From: Candidatus Methylomirabilis sp. | GTDB lineage: Bacteria > Methylomirabilota > Methylomirabilia > Methylomirabilales > Methylomirabilaceae | DNA length: 41,261 bases | Reading direction: 5' to 3' | NCBI GenBank assembly: GCA_002634395.1 | Contig: NSJM01000021.1 | Coordinates: forward strand, 1 to 41,261 | In this document: positions 8,839-16,272 of the stretch, piece by piece | Position numbering within the stretch: the stretch's first letter is position 1 | How the letters are laid out: every line of letters starts with the position of its first letter | Translations under genes and position numbers: made by a program | The notes under the pieces: model-generated | Seen by the model: the letters and a program-made list of their open reading frames with translations, nothing else | What the model was told of the DNA's origin: nothing | Database searches by the model: none

Positions 8839-8949
8839 TATGAGGGTTCGCCGCCGGAATTCGCTTGCCCAGTGAGGGCTCATACCCTACATTTCGAGTA
8901 AGAGGTGGGTATATGAGTGATTCAGTAGAAGAAAGGGAGGGGTAGGTCT

Positions 8950-9333
8950 ATGTCAACAGCCAAAGAGAGCCCGGTCATTTCTGATGAGGAAGTGATGAAG
9001 CGTCTGGAACAGGAACTGCCAGGGTGGTACCTGGAGGGGCGATGGATAAAGAGAAAGTTCAACACCGACGGCTGGCCAACCACTCTCATGTTGGTCAACA
9101 CCATTGCCTACCTGGCCGAGGCCGCCTGGCATCATCCGGACCTGGAGGTCACATGGGGAAAGGTCTGGGTGAAGCTGAGGACTCACGCCGCCGGTGGGAT
9201 CACTGAAAAGGACTTTGCGCTCGCCAGACAGATCGAGCAGTCAGTGCTCTGGCGGCCGGGCGAGAGCTCCCCCCTTGACGGTACGCCCAACAAATGGGTC
9301 CGCGGCGGCAGCCAAGAAAAAAGTAGTGCCTAG
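8950..9333 (+). CDS. Pterin-4a-carbinolamine dehydratase family protein
   Basis: The 127-residue protein matches the PCD/PhhB family. E57, H61-H62-P63 and H79 in the block AEAAWHHPDLEV ... RTHAAGGITEKDFALA (D88) are the conserved active-site residues. The catalytic set looks complete, unlike the PCD-like RuBisCO assembly factor acRAF of alpha-carboxysome operons, which has lost it. AGGGAGGGGTAGG precedes the ATG. Canonical PCD dehydrates 4a-hydroxy-tetrahydropterin. No aromatic amino acid hydroxylase is visible, so its partner here is unknown. Position next to both CBB genes and a PTPS gene allows either a pterin-recycling or a RuBisCO-related role. About 25 C-terminal residues lie beyond the usual domain. 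Confidence 0.9.
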   Translation: MSTAKESPVISDEEVMKRLEQELPGWYLEGRWIKRKFNTDGWPTTLMLVNTIAYLAEAAWHHPDLEVTWGKVWVKLRTHAAGGITEKDFALARQIEQSVLWRPGESSPLDGTPNKWVRGGSQEKSSA

Positions 9334-10055
9334 AAGTAATACGAGACCCCCAGCAGACCCATGACCGAATTGACGCCGACGTTGGGACTTTCGCGGCCGG
9401 CATTCGAGACGTGATGTAAGCCCACTTGTCCCACAATAGCCAGTTCATCGGTCAAGAAGTAATTGATTCCAGGTCCGCCCAGAATGGTAAAGTTGAACTG
9501 AGTGGCAAGGTCCCGTTCGAGGTGCAGACCCCATTGGAGAATGCCAACGCCGATCTCGAAGAACGGCACCCACCGAGTACCCGTCACGAAATTGTAGCGG
9601 AACAGGAGGCTTGCGCCCCCTCCAACCTCTGTGTCCGGGTGTGTTGTGACCATAAAGGTCGGCTGGAAGATCACCTCCAGGCTCCCGCGAACCGGGAAAG
9701 AGCCATGGACATCGGTGACTGTATAGCCGATCTGGAAGAACACCGGGACAAATTGGACATCGGGCGCCCTATTGGCAAAAATCTTGACGGTATCAGCACC
9801 ACCGGTCTTCACGCCCAGGTGCCATGTTCCAGACTGGAACCCTTCTTCCGGATGGATGGTCGATTTTGACCTCTCTTCACCTGCTGATGGGGGGCCATCT
9901 GGGCCGGCAAAGGCGAGGGTCCGAATAGCGATCAGTTCGGTCTCGCGCCCCAGCGCGACTGCCTGTTGAGAGGTCTCAGCCCAAGCTACGGCAGGTGATG
10001 CGATTGCCAATACGGCCAGCCAGATACAAACCGGTATCCGTCTCAATCCATTCAT
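9330..10055 (-). CDS. PagL-like outer-membrane lipid A deacylase (acyloxyacyl hydrolase family)
   Basis: The 241-residue protein has a signal peptide (about residues 1-26, ending AVAWA) and then alternating beta strands. It ends in an aromatic residue (GVSYYF), as outer-membrane barrels do. H215-V-S217-N218-A-G is the PagL HxSN(A)G catalytic motif. The Glu that completes the triad in Pseudomonas PagL appears to be Asn at about 229, a variation that needs an alignment to judge. PagL enzymes remove the 3-O acyl chain of lipid A. GGAGACC lies before the ATG. It ends by overlapping the convergent PCD stop codon and follows the small Cys protein gene on the same strand. Confidence 0.8.
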   Translation of the reverse strand: MNGLRRIPVCIWLAVLAIASPAVAWAETSQQAVALGRETELIAIRTLAFAGPDGPPSAGEERSKSTIHPEEGFQSGTWHLGVKTGGADTVKIFANRAPDVQFVPVFFQIGYTVTDVHGSFPVRGSLEVIFQPTFMVTTHPDTEVGGGASLLFRYNFVTGTRWVPFFEIGVGILQWGLHLERDLATQFNFTILGGPGINYFLTDELAIVGQVGLHHVSNAGRESPNVGVNSVMGLLGVSYYF

Positions 10056-10081
10056 CGTAAAGGTCTCCTTTGGGGTGTGAG

Positions 10082-10106
10082 CGTCTGAGGCATTACGCCT
10101 CAGACG
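10082..10106 (-). other. Perfect hairpin spanning the end of the small Cys-protein gene
   Basis: CGTCTGAGGC (10082-10091) and GCCTCAGACG (10097-10106) form a 10-bp stem with a 5-base loop. The stop codon of the upstream minus-strand gene (10093-10095) lies in the loop. No T-tract follows on the minus strand, so it may be a processing or stability element between this gene and the pagL-like gene rather than a terminator. Confidence 0.6.
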
Positions 10107-10515
10107 TCCCGATCATATCCTTTCGAGCGGTTGAGTGGCGTAGTGAATCGCCTCTCTTCCGATAGGTTAGCCCGATTCGGTAACTGATTACCCGAGTGCA
10201 TGGCGATTGTGCCGTCTGTCTGCCCTTTGTGTACTCCCAACCGATGCAGACCAGCAATCCGGACTTGTCCTCCAGCCGGTTACTGACCATCGATTCTACG
10301 ACTTCCAGGATTTCGAACCCGCCACCTCGACAGCCGGCGCTCGAACAGGGGAGCATTGGCTCAAGCGAGCCACGCGCCGCTTGCATGATATGCGAGAAGG
10401 CACCGCCTTCCACCGAAGGCCCCCCTCTGGAATGATAGCACTCATCCCACTCGACGGTCACAGTGTCCATAGTCGGAAGGCGCTGGGTAGTGTTACTGAC
10501 TCTTGACGTGACCAT
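10093..10515 (-). CDS. Small unknown protein with conserved-looking Cys/Gly motif, coupled to pyrE-like gene
   Basis: Family not recognised. The frame is open with an ATG at 10515 that overlaps the upstream pyrE-like stop as TGATG, a classic reinitiation arrangement, giving 140 residues. A later ATG at 10470 (125 residues) is an alternative and may be the true start of the folded part. The body reads PCSSAGCRGGGFEILEVVESM (residues 56-76), with C57, C62 and a GGG turn, then DKSGLLVCIGWEY and SYRIGLTYRKR, a pattern of short beta strands and a helix that looks like a real compact domain. The cysteine pair may bind metal. The tail is basic. Confidence 0.55.
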   Translation of the reverse strand: MVTSRVSNTTQRLPTMDTVTVEWDECYHSRGGPSVEGGAFSHIMQAARGSLEPMLPCSSAGCRGGGFEILEVVESMVSNRLEDKSGLLVCIGWEYTKGRQTAQSPCTRVISYRIGLTYRKRGDSLRHSTARKDMIGTSEA

Positions 10516-11177
10516 CAGTCGGTGCGGGTCCTGCCGGTTCTCATTCGGTGAGACTTCTGTGGCCTGGGCTCCGATAAAAACTCCTGATTGATCGGCGTGC
10601 CCCTTCGGCACATCGGGCAGTTTTTCGGAGTGTACGTCGGGAATTCCCGGTCGACTAGCGTGAAAAAGGGGAATTTGAAATTCACCTTCCGGATCCGCCG
10701 CCAGAGCGTCCCGATCCCAACCACCGTTCCGCCTAATGATTTGACCAGTTTGATCAGCCCCTTGACGGTCTCACCTGTGGTCACAATATCTTCGACAATC
10801 AGCACCTTGGGGTTGCCAACAAAATACTGTCGGAATTCTCGCGGAAGAGTGACCTGGCTTGCGCCGGACCCATCGCGTTGCTTGCCGGCATAGATGAAGC
10901 GAGGTCGCAGCGGATGGGCGCGTGCCACGCAATGGCCCAGCAGTGAGGCGCCGTAACCGGTGGTTAGGACCAGGTCGACCGGCTCCTCCGCGAAATGTTT
11001 TGCGATCACATCCCCTAATCCTTCCGTGAAGGCCGGCTCGGTAGTGGCCAACGCTTTTTCTACATACTCCTGGGCGTGACGTCCAGAAGACAGTACGAAG
11101 TGATCGTTTGTAAGGTACGCTCCGGTCCTGAGGATGATACCCCGGTTAATCCGCTCCAAAATCTCTGCGTCCATCAA
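10515..11177 (-). CDS. pyrE: Orotate phosphoribosyltransferase-like PRTase with C-terminal Cys pair
   Basis: This is a 220-residue type I phosphoribosyltransferase. The PRPP-binding motif VLIVEDIVTTGETV is at about 125-138. LTTGYGASLLGH is the PPi loop region and FIYAGKQRDGSGASQV the flexible catalytic loop. PyrE makes orotidine monophosphate in pyrimidine synthesis. The C-terminus carries NCPMCRRGTPINQ (C187, C190), seen in a subset of orotate-PRTase-like proteins and unusual for E. coli-type PyrE. Whether it uses orotate or another base is not certain. It follows glyS by 86 bp on the same strand, and its stop overlaps the next start. ATG at 11177 or 11174 could be used. Confidence 0.8.
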   Translation of the reverse strand: MMDAEILERINRGIILRTGAYLTNDHFVLSSGRHAQEYVEKALATTEPAFTEGLGDVIAKHFAEEPVDLVLTTGYGASLLGHCVARAHPLRPRFIYAGKQRDGSGASQVTLPREFRQYFVGNPKVLIVEDIVTTGETVKGLIKLVKSLGGTVVGIGTLWRRIRKVNFKFPFFTLVDREFPTYTPKNCPMCRRGTPINQEFLSEPRPQKSHRMRTGRTRTD

Positions 11178-11263
11178 TACCTCTCACAATGAGCGTGCAG
11201 CGTATAGCGTGCGGCGAAGATCACAATACGCCGAACGTAACGAACGCGCTGAGGGCTCAAGGC

Positions 11264-13333
11264 CTACGACGCCGTAATCTTGCTGAAATTTGCAATTCCG
11301 CAAAACAGATCTGCAACCTCTTTCAGGATGGCCAGACGATTCTCCTGCAGGTCTCGATCTTCCGCCATCACCAGAACCTCCTCGAAGAACATGTCCACTA
11401 TGGGGCGAATCGCGGCGATGAGTTGCAGGGCTCGCGCGTAGTCGCCGGCCTGGATCAGGTGTTCCGTTTCGGTCCGTAGCGTCGTTGCCTCGCTATGGAG
11501 AGCCCGCTCGGCGCTGCTTACGAACCGTCTTGGATCAACCGATTTGGAAAAACCTTTTGGAAGAATCTTGATGACCCGTTTAAAGGTAACTGCCAGTTCG
11601 GTAAAATCGGCCTCTCGCCTGAAAGCGGCCAGGGCCTCAGCGCGTTTACCGGCATCGGGGACCCGCTCTGCATCGACGGAAAGGGCGGCCTCGACCAGAT
11701 CGCCGGGCACACCCCGTTCGATCAGGATCGCCTGGAGTCTGGCCGACAGAAACTCCATGACCTCCTGTGCGACACGCTCCCGCGGGAGTGTCACGCGATC
11801 ACTGAGGAGATCCAAGCTCTTCCGTATTGGCTGTGAGAGCGGCAGATCGATACCCGCGTTGAGAAGGATCTGTATGATCCCTTGCGCGTGTCGCCGGAGG
11901 GCATACGGATCTTCCGACCCGGTCGGTATGAGTCCAATGCCGAAGCAGCCGCAGATAGTGTCGAGCCGGTCGGCAATCCCCACTAGGGCGCCAACCAGTG
12001 ATTCCGGGAGCCTGTCGCCGGCAAAACGAGGGAGATAGTGTTCCTCAATCGCCTGGGCCACAACGGCAGGCTCCCCGGAGAGCTGCGCATACTCACGGCC
12101 CATGACCCCTTGCAGACTTGGGAACTCCTTGACCATCGTGGTCACGAGGTCAGCCTTGCACAACTGCGCCGCCCGACAGGCATCATGCGCAAGGTGCGGG
12201 GCAACCTGCTCGGCCAGGCAGGCGGTCAGCTCCGTCAGCCGACCGACCTTTTCGAGCATGGTGCCAAGTCGCTCCTGAAAGGTAATCCCCTTCAGTTGAG
12301 GAACTCGCTCGCAAAGCTGGACCCTGCGATCCTCCTTAAAAAAGAAGGCGGCGTCCTTGAGACGCGCCCTTAGGACCCGTTCGTTGCCGGCACGGATCAG
12401 GTCCATATCCTTTGCCTTCATGTTGGAGATTGTCACGAAATAGGGAAGGAGCTTGCCGGCGTCGTCTGTTACCGGAAAGTAGCGCTGGTGCTTTCGCATG
12501 GGGGTCATGATCACCTCACGCGGTAAGCTGAGATACTCCTGTTCGAAGCCACCGCACACCGCGGTAGGGTATTCCACCAGACTGGCCACCATCTCCACCA
12601 ACTCATCGTCGAACACCGGTTTCCCGCCGACTGTGGCTGCGGCCTCCTTGGCCAACCGTGTCACCAGCTCGCGGCGACGGTGCTGGTTGACGATGACATA
12701 CCGCTCTTCCAGTTTCTCAATATAATCCTGGAAGCTCCTGACGCGGATCTGGCTACGGCTCAAGAATCGGTGACCGTACGTCTTGTTGCCGCTCTTGACC
12801 CCGTCAATTTCAAAGGGGATCACCCGGCCACTGTACAGGGCAACGAGCCACCGGATCGGGCGGACAAACCGGAATGTGCCTTGCCCCCACCGCATCGACT
12901 TCGGAAAGGAGAGCGACGTAATCAGGCGGGGCAGGACAACCGGCAGGATCTCGTCCAGACGCGCGCCCTGCTCTACGATGGCAGCCACAACATACTCTCC
13001 CCGATCAAGCGTCTTTACTTGGAGCTGCTCCACAGGGACGCCCTGTGCCCTCGCGAAGCCAAGTGCGGCCTTGGTCGGATGGCCTTCCTGATCGAACGCC
13101 GTCGCCCTGGGTGGCCCAACCACCTCACGAACCAGATCGCCTTGATTCTGGTCCAGCCGCTCCACATGCAAGGTAAGGCGCCGAGGAGTACCGAATGTGC
13201 GCACGCCGGTAAAGGCGATGCGGTGCTCTTCGAACAGGCGACGTGCCTGTGCCGCCAGATCCTTCAGCGCTGGTGCTATGTAACTGGAAGGGATCTCCTC
13301 GATGCCGATCTCAAACAACAGGTCTTGAGTCAT
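11264..13333 (-). CDS. glyS: Glycyl-tRNA synthetase beta subunit
   Basis: This 689-residue protein begins MTQDLLFEIGIEEIPSSYIAPAL, the hallmark N-terminus of bacterial GlyS. It continues with SFPKSMRWG, RPIRWLVALY, and the late HD-like and anticodon-binding parts, ending in the LMAEDRDLQENRLAILKEVADLF segment typical of the family. Length equals that of E. coli GlyS. With GlyQ it forms the alpha2beta2 enzyme that charges tRNA-Gly in the cytoplasm. It lies 24 bp after glyQ, so the two are surely co-transcribed. Confidence 0.97.
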   Translation of the reverse strand: MTQDLLFEIGIEEIPSSYIAPALKDLAAQARRLFEEHRIAFTGVRTFGTPRRLTLHVERLDQNQGDLVREVVGPPRATAFDQEGHPTKAALGFARAQGVPVEQLQVKTLDRGEYVVAAIVEQGARLDEILPVVLPRLITSLSFPKSMRWGQGTFRFVRPIRWLVALYSGRVIPFEIDGVKSGNKTYGHRFLSRSQIRVRSFQDYIEKLEERYVIVNQHRRRELVTRLAKEAAATVGGKPVFDDELVEMVASLVEYPTAVCGGFEQEYLSLPREVIMTPMRKHQRYFPVTDDAGKLLPYFVTISNMKAKDMDLIRAGNERVLRARLKDAAFFFKEDRRVQLCERVPQLKGITFQERLGTMLEKVGRLTELTACLAEQVAPHLAHDACRAAQLCKADLVTTMVKEFPSLQGVMGREYAQLSGEPAVVAQAIEEHYLPRFAGDRLPESLVGALVGIADRLDTICGCFGIGLIPTGSEDPYALRRHAQGIIQILLNAGIDLPLSQPIRKSLDLLSDRVTLPRERVAQEVMEFLSARLQAILIERGVPGDLVEAALSVDAERVPDAGKRAEALAAFRREADFTELAVTFKRVIKILPKGFSKSVDPRRFVSSAERALHSEATTLRTETEHLIQAGDYARALQLIAAIRPIVDMFFEEVLVMAEDRDLQENRLAILKEVADLFCGIANFSKITAS

Positions 13334-13357
13334 CAGGGACTATCCTGCATCATGGGG

Positions 13358-14266
13358 TTAGGACTGCCACGCCTTCATGAGTGGGAAGCCGACCTCCTCC
13401 CGCTGCTTCAGATAGGCTTCCGCGCAGCGGCGGGCGAGGTTTCGGACGCGACCGATGAAACTGGTCCGCTCAGTGACACCTATGGCCCCCCTGGCGTCCA
13501 AGAGGTTAAACGTATGAGAAGACTTGAGACAATAGTCGTATGCCGGAAGCACCAGCCCCTTCTCGATCAGGCGGAGACCTTCCCGTTCATACTGGTCGAA
13601 AAGCTGAAACTGAAGCGCCACGTCGGCTTCCTCAAAGTTGTGGACCGACCACTCCACCTCGCTTTTGTGATGGATATCGCCGTAGGTCACGCCCTTGACC
13701 CACGTCAGATCGTAGACGCTGTCCACTCCCTGCAGGAACATGGCGATTCGCTCGATCCCATAGGTTAACTCTGCAGAGACCGGTTTCAGATCGACGCCTC
13801 CAGCCTGCTGGAAGTAGGTGAACTGGGTAATCTCCAAGCCGTCCAGCCAGACCTCCCAACCGAGACCCCAGGCGCCAAGGGTCGGCGACTCCCAGTCGTC
13901 CTCTACGAAACGGATATCGTGTCTGAGCGGGTCGATACCGAGGCTTCGAAGGCTGTCCAGGTAGATCTCCTGAATGTTGTCAGGGGATGGCTTCATAATG
14001 ACCTGATACTGGTAGTAGTGCTGGAGACGATTCGGGTTCTCACCGTACCGTCCATCGGCAGGGCGCCGGGTCGACTCGACATAGGCGACATTCCACGGCT
14101 CAGGCCCCAGGACACGCAGAAAGGTCGCCGGATTCATCGTCCCAGCGCCCACTTCAACGTCGTAAGGCTGCTGGATGACACACCCCTGTTCTGCGTAAAA
14201 TCGCTGCAACGCGAGAATCAATTCCTGGAACGTCATCACCTGTTCTGCTGAGTTTTTCACGATCAT
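13358..14266 (-). CDS. glyQ: Glycyl-tRNA synthetase alpha subunit
   Basis: This 302-residue protein has the near-invariant segments [41 protein letters not shown], and [27 protein letters not shown]. It is the catalytic subunit of the heterotetrameric glycyl-tRNA synthetase. ATG at 14266 gives the normal N-terminal lead of about ten residues before [13 protein letters not shown] at 14236 is possible but would be short for the family. Neither has a strong Shine-Dalgarno. It is the first gene of the minus-strand run glyQ-glyS-pyrE-like-small protein-pagL-like. Confidence 0.97.
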   Translation of the reverse strand: MIVKNSAEQVMTFQELILALQRFYAEQGCVIQQPYDVEVGAGTMNPATFLRVLGPEPWNVAYVESTRRPADGRYGENPNRLQHYYQYQVIMKPSPDNIQEIYLDSLRSLGIDPLRHDIRFVEDDWESPTLGAWGLGWEVWLDGLEITQFTYFQQAGGVDLKPVSAELTYGIERIAMFLQGVDSVYDLTWVKGVTYGDIHHKSEVEWSVHNFEEADVALQFQLFDQYEREGLRLIEKGLVLPAYDYCLKSSHTFNLLDARGAIGVTERTSFIGRVRNLARRCAEAYLKQREEVGFPLMKAWQS

Positions 14267-14711
14267 GTCCGTGTGTTTGAGAAAGCGAGAGAAGGGAGAT
14301 GCACAACCTATAATGTGGCAGCTTGCTTGAAAAGCCTAAACGCGATAGAGGCTAGCAACTTAGCCTCCAGTCTGTCAAGGGAAAACCTCGGAAATCATGG
14401 AGTTTCTACCCAGAGGTTGGGTACTGTCCTCATTTCGATTCAAATGCCTCCTTGGGGGTCATTGCGCCGGATGCCCTGCCACGCGCGTCATTGCGAGGAA
14501 GCGAACGCGACCGTGGCAATCTCACAGGTGTTAGCGTGCCTCGCTGTACTCGCAATGACCGGGCAGGAGCGCCATTTGGGAGAAACGTGGCAATAACGAC
14601 CCACAATGTGGTAAAAAACGTAGTCATAACGAGGAGTCGTGTGGCGAAAAGGGCGATCATGTCGAATCAACACGATAATCAACATGGTAATAACGCGGAT
14701 TGGAGGACACG
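14267..14711. other. Gene-free divergent spacer between glyQ and the Trypco1-like gene
   Basis: This 445-bp region has no credible gene. It holds the dispersed palindrome at 14487-14559 and a small hairpin GAGGCTA/TAGCCTC (14348-14354 with 14361-14367). The hairpin would lie about 80-100 nt upstream of glyQ on its mRNA side. TTGACA on the minus strand (14373-14378) may be a -35 box for glyQ, but no good -10 follows. GGAGG at 14702-14706 belongs to the next gene. Confidence 0.4.
14487..14559. repeat. Dispersed 'GTCATTGCGAG' terminal-inverted-repeat element
   Basis: GTCATTGCGAG (14487-14497) and its exact complement CTCGCAATGAC (14549-14559) bound a 73-bp unit containing GGCAATCTCAC. This is the well-known miniature palindromic repeat type found between genes in many unrelated bacterial genomes. 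It shows no coding capacity and probably forms a cruciform or RNA hairpin. Confidence 0.8.
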
Positions 14712-15056
14712 ATGAGCCGCTATGTTCAATTCGATTTGCCCGATGGGAGCACGGTCGTGATCGAAAGTGATGAGCCGGACGGTGGTGTCGTCAAAGCCGG
14801 TTTAGGCGAGGTGGCCGAACGGGCGCGTGAGACCTTTGAGCAGGCGGTTGAGAATGCGCGCGATGCCGCACTCGTCATTGTGGACAAGGTGCGCGGCCTA
14901 TACGAGGCCCCTGATGAGATAGAGGTCACCTTCGGGTTAAAGGCGTCGGGTGAATTGAACACGCTGGTGGTCGCAAAAACAGGCATCGAGGCGAGTTACA
15001 GCGTGAGGTTGACCTGGAGGCAGGAGAGTCCCGAGATAGAACAGCCTTCGCTTTGA
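14712..15056 (+). CDS. Trypco1-like (CU044_2847 family) small protein
   Basis: The 114-residue protein starts at the ATG at 14712, five bases after GGAGG. The sequence MSRYVQFDLPDGSTVVIES begins a beta hairpin. A central helix FEQAVENARDAALVIVDKV comes next, and then DEIEVTFGLKASGELNTLVVAKTG ... YSVRLTWRQ. This order (acidic strand, helix, EVxFGxKxSxE, VxLxW) is that of the trypsin-co-occurring domain 1 family. Comparative genomics has linked that family to trypsin-like proteases and other effectors in putative conflict or signalling systems. No protease is adjacent here; instead a HEAT fragment overlaps its stop. Function unknown. Confidence 0.7.
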   Translation: MSRYVQFDLPDGSTVVIESDEPDGGVVKAGLGEVAERARETFEQAVENARDAALVIVDKVRGLYEAPDEIEVTFGLKASGELNTLVVAKTGIEASYSVRLTWRQESPEIEQPSL

Positions 15057-15241
15057 AGGTGAGCGACGAGGCGGCGGACAACAGTGTGCGTGCGGAGGCT
15101 ACTGGAACGCTGTGGAGGTTTGGCGATGCTCGCCTCCTGCCAGACCTGGAGCGCATCACCGACCAGAATGTCGATGGTAGTGTTCGGCCAGCGGCGCGAA
15201 GGGCGGCGGAGCAGATTCGACAACGACTATCGGGTAAGTAA
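15053..15241 (+). CDS. Short HEAT-repeat fragment coupled to the Trypco1-like gene
   Basis: The 62-codon frame starts with TTG overlapping the Trypco1 stop (TTGA), or with GTG at 15059. DNSVRAEATGTLWRFGDARLLPDLERI and VDGSVRPAARRAAEQIRQRL read as one and a half HEAT units. They resemble the HEAT-rich C-terminal tails of some M1-type metallopeptidases. It is far too short to be a whole HEAT protein, so it is either a tiny adaptor translated with Trypco1 or the surviving end of a larger gene. Confidence 0.45.
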   Translation: MKVSDEAADNSVRAEATGTLWRFGDARLLPDLERITDQNVDGSVRPAARRAAEQIRQRLSGK

Positions 15242-15250
15242 CGGCCTGGG

Positions 15251-15481
15251 ATGAATGAGCTGCAGGCTCACCTCCACATTAATATTGCCTGCGACTCCGA
15301 CGGCTGGCGCATTCATAGTTGGCGCAATCACATCCGGACCATCCTCGCCACGGTACTTTGTGAGGCTGATCCTGAAACGAGGACCGCTGCTGAGAACCTG
15401 GTTCACTACCTGGGTAGCCGTGGTTATTTCCAGTTCCGAGACCTATTGCGGAGTGCATTCCCCAGCCATTTCCGGGCTTGA
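15251..15481 (+). CDS. Possible small hypothetical protein
   Basis: This 76-codon ATG frame starts 9 bp after the HEAT fragment. The product begins MNELQAHLHINIACDSDGW and has a helix-like middle, TRTAAENLVHYLGSRGYF. No family is recognised and no strong Shine-Dalgarno is seen. It could be the last gene of the Trypco1 group or a chance frame. Confidence 0.3.
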   Translation: MNELQAHLHINIACDSDGWRIHSWRNHIRTILATVLCEADPETRTAAENLVHYLGSRGYFQFRDLLRSAFPSHFRA

Positions 15482-15512
15482 CGCACATTCCCGTCTCGTC
15501 TATCCTGCGATT

Positions 15513-15530
15513 GAACTAATTAATCAGTTC
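15513..15530. promoter_or_regulatory. Probable autoregulatory operator of the Phd/PIN pair
   Basis: GAACTAATTAATCAGTTC is an 18-bp palindrome with a single mismatched pair, centred on TTAA. It ends 15 bp before the antitoxin start, and a further half-site TTAGTTGAA follows. Antitoxins of this class normally bind such sites to repress their own operon. Confidence 0.6.
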
Positions 15531-15545
15531 TTTAGTTGAAGGGAG

Positions 15546-15857
15546 GTGGAATCCATCGGTACCAACGTGACAAAGCATACGACCAGGGTCGTCTCTGCCC
15601 TCACTGCGAGAACCCAGCTTGGTGCGATCATGCAACGCGCACGGGACAACCAGGAGCGGTTCATCGTGGACCGCCGAGGCGAGCCGCAGGTGGTGATCCT
15701 CTCGGTAGAGGACTACTTCCGGAATGTGGTGAAAGAGCCACAGAGTCTCGCGCGGCTCCAGGCAGAAGCAAGGCAACGAGGTCTCGACAAGTTCCCGATG
15801 TCTGCGATCGATCGGGAGATCCGCCGCATCCGGAAGGTCAGGCAGCGTGGCGTCTGA
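15546..15857 (+). CDS. Phd/YefM-type antitoxin
   Basis: The 103-residue product starts at GTG 15546; a GTG at 15567 is an alternative. VVSALTARTQLGAIMQRARDNQERFIVDRRGEPQVVILSVEDYF is the Phd/YefM DNA-binding fold. The C-terminal half is basic and would wrap the toxin. GGGAGG directly abuts the first GTG, which makes the exact start uncertain. The stop lies 11 bases inside the PIN gene, typical of an antitoxin-toxin operon. It should neutralise the PIN RNase and repress the operon through the palindrome at 15513-15530. Confidence 0.85.
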   Translation: MESIGTNVTKHTTRVVSALTARTQLGAIMQRARDNQERFIVDRRGEPQVVILSVEDYFRNVVKEPQSLARLQAEARQRGLDKFPMSAIDREIRRIRKVRQRGV

Positions 15858-16272
15858 ACTCCGGGCGGTCCTCGATACGAACGTTGTTGTTGCGGCGGTA
15901 CTCAACCCGGATGGTCTTCCCGCCGCAATTGTCTCTGCCGCGACCGCGCGGATCTTTAGGCTGTGCCTCTCCGATCCTATCCTCGAAGAATATGGAGAGG
16001 TACTCACGAGAGGTAAGTTCCAGTTTCCGCAGGACATCGTCGCCAGCCTGCTTGCCGATCTCAAAGCGACCTCCTTGAAGGTCAAGCCCACTGTGCCGCT
16101 CTCCCTCACCAAAGACCCCGCCGATAATAAATTCCTCGAATGTGCTATAGCTGCAAACGCTTCCTTTCTTGTTACCGGGAATAGTCGACACTTCCCCATA
16201 CGGTGCAGAAACGTACAAGTGATTACGCCCCGCGTGTTCTTTGCCTTTCTCGTCGAGCAACTTGCCAGCTAG
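15847..16272 (+). CDS. PIN-domain toxin (RNase)
   Basis: This is a 141-residue PIN protein of the COG1569/PF13470 type. VLDTNVVVAAVLNPDG holds the first acidic residue, LSDPILEEYGEVL the conserved Glu, and DPADNKFLECAIAANASFLVTGN the next Asp pair before the final VITPRVFFAFL strand. All the metal-binding acids expected for a VapC-like single-strand RNase seem present, so the toxin is probably active. It starts with GTG at 15847, 11 bases inside the antitoxin gene, indicating coupled translation. No terminator was seen after it. Confidence 0.87.
   Translation: MASELRAVLDTNVVVAAVLNPDGLPAAIVSAATARIFRLCLSDPILEEYGEVLTRGKFQFPQDIVASLLADLKATSLKVKPTVPLSLTKDPADNKFLECAIAANASFLVTGNSRHFPIRCRNVQVITPRVFFAFLVEQLAS

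Noticed and set aside
12680-13768. 362-codon plus-strand frame
   Set aside because: It covers the reverse strand of glyS and glyQ, which are full length with near-invariant motifs.
14348-14378. T-box or other tRNA-sensing leader before glyQ
   Set aside because: Only a 7-bp hairpin and a lone TTGACA are present; no T-box sequence or terminator/antiterminator pair was seen.
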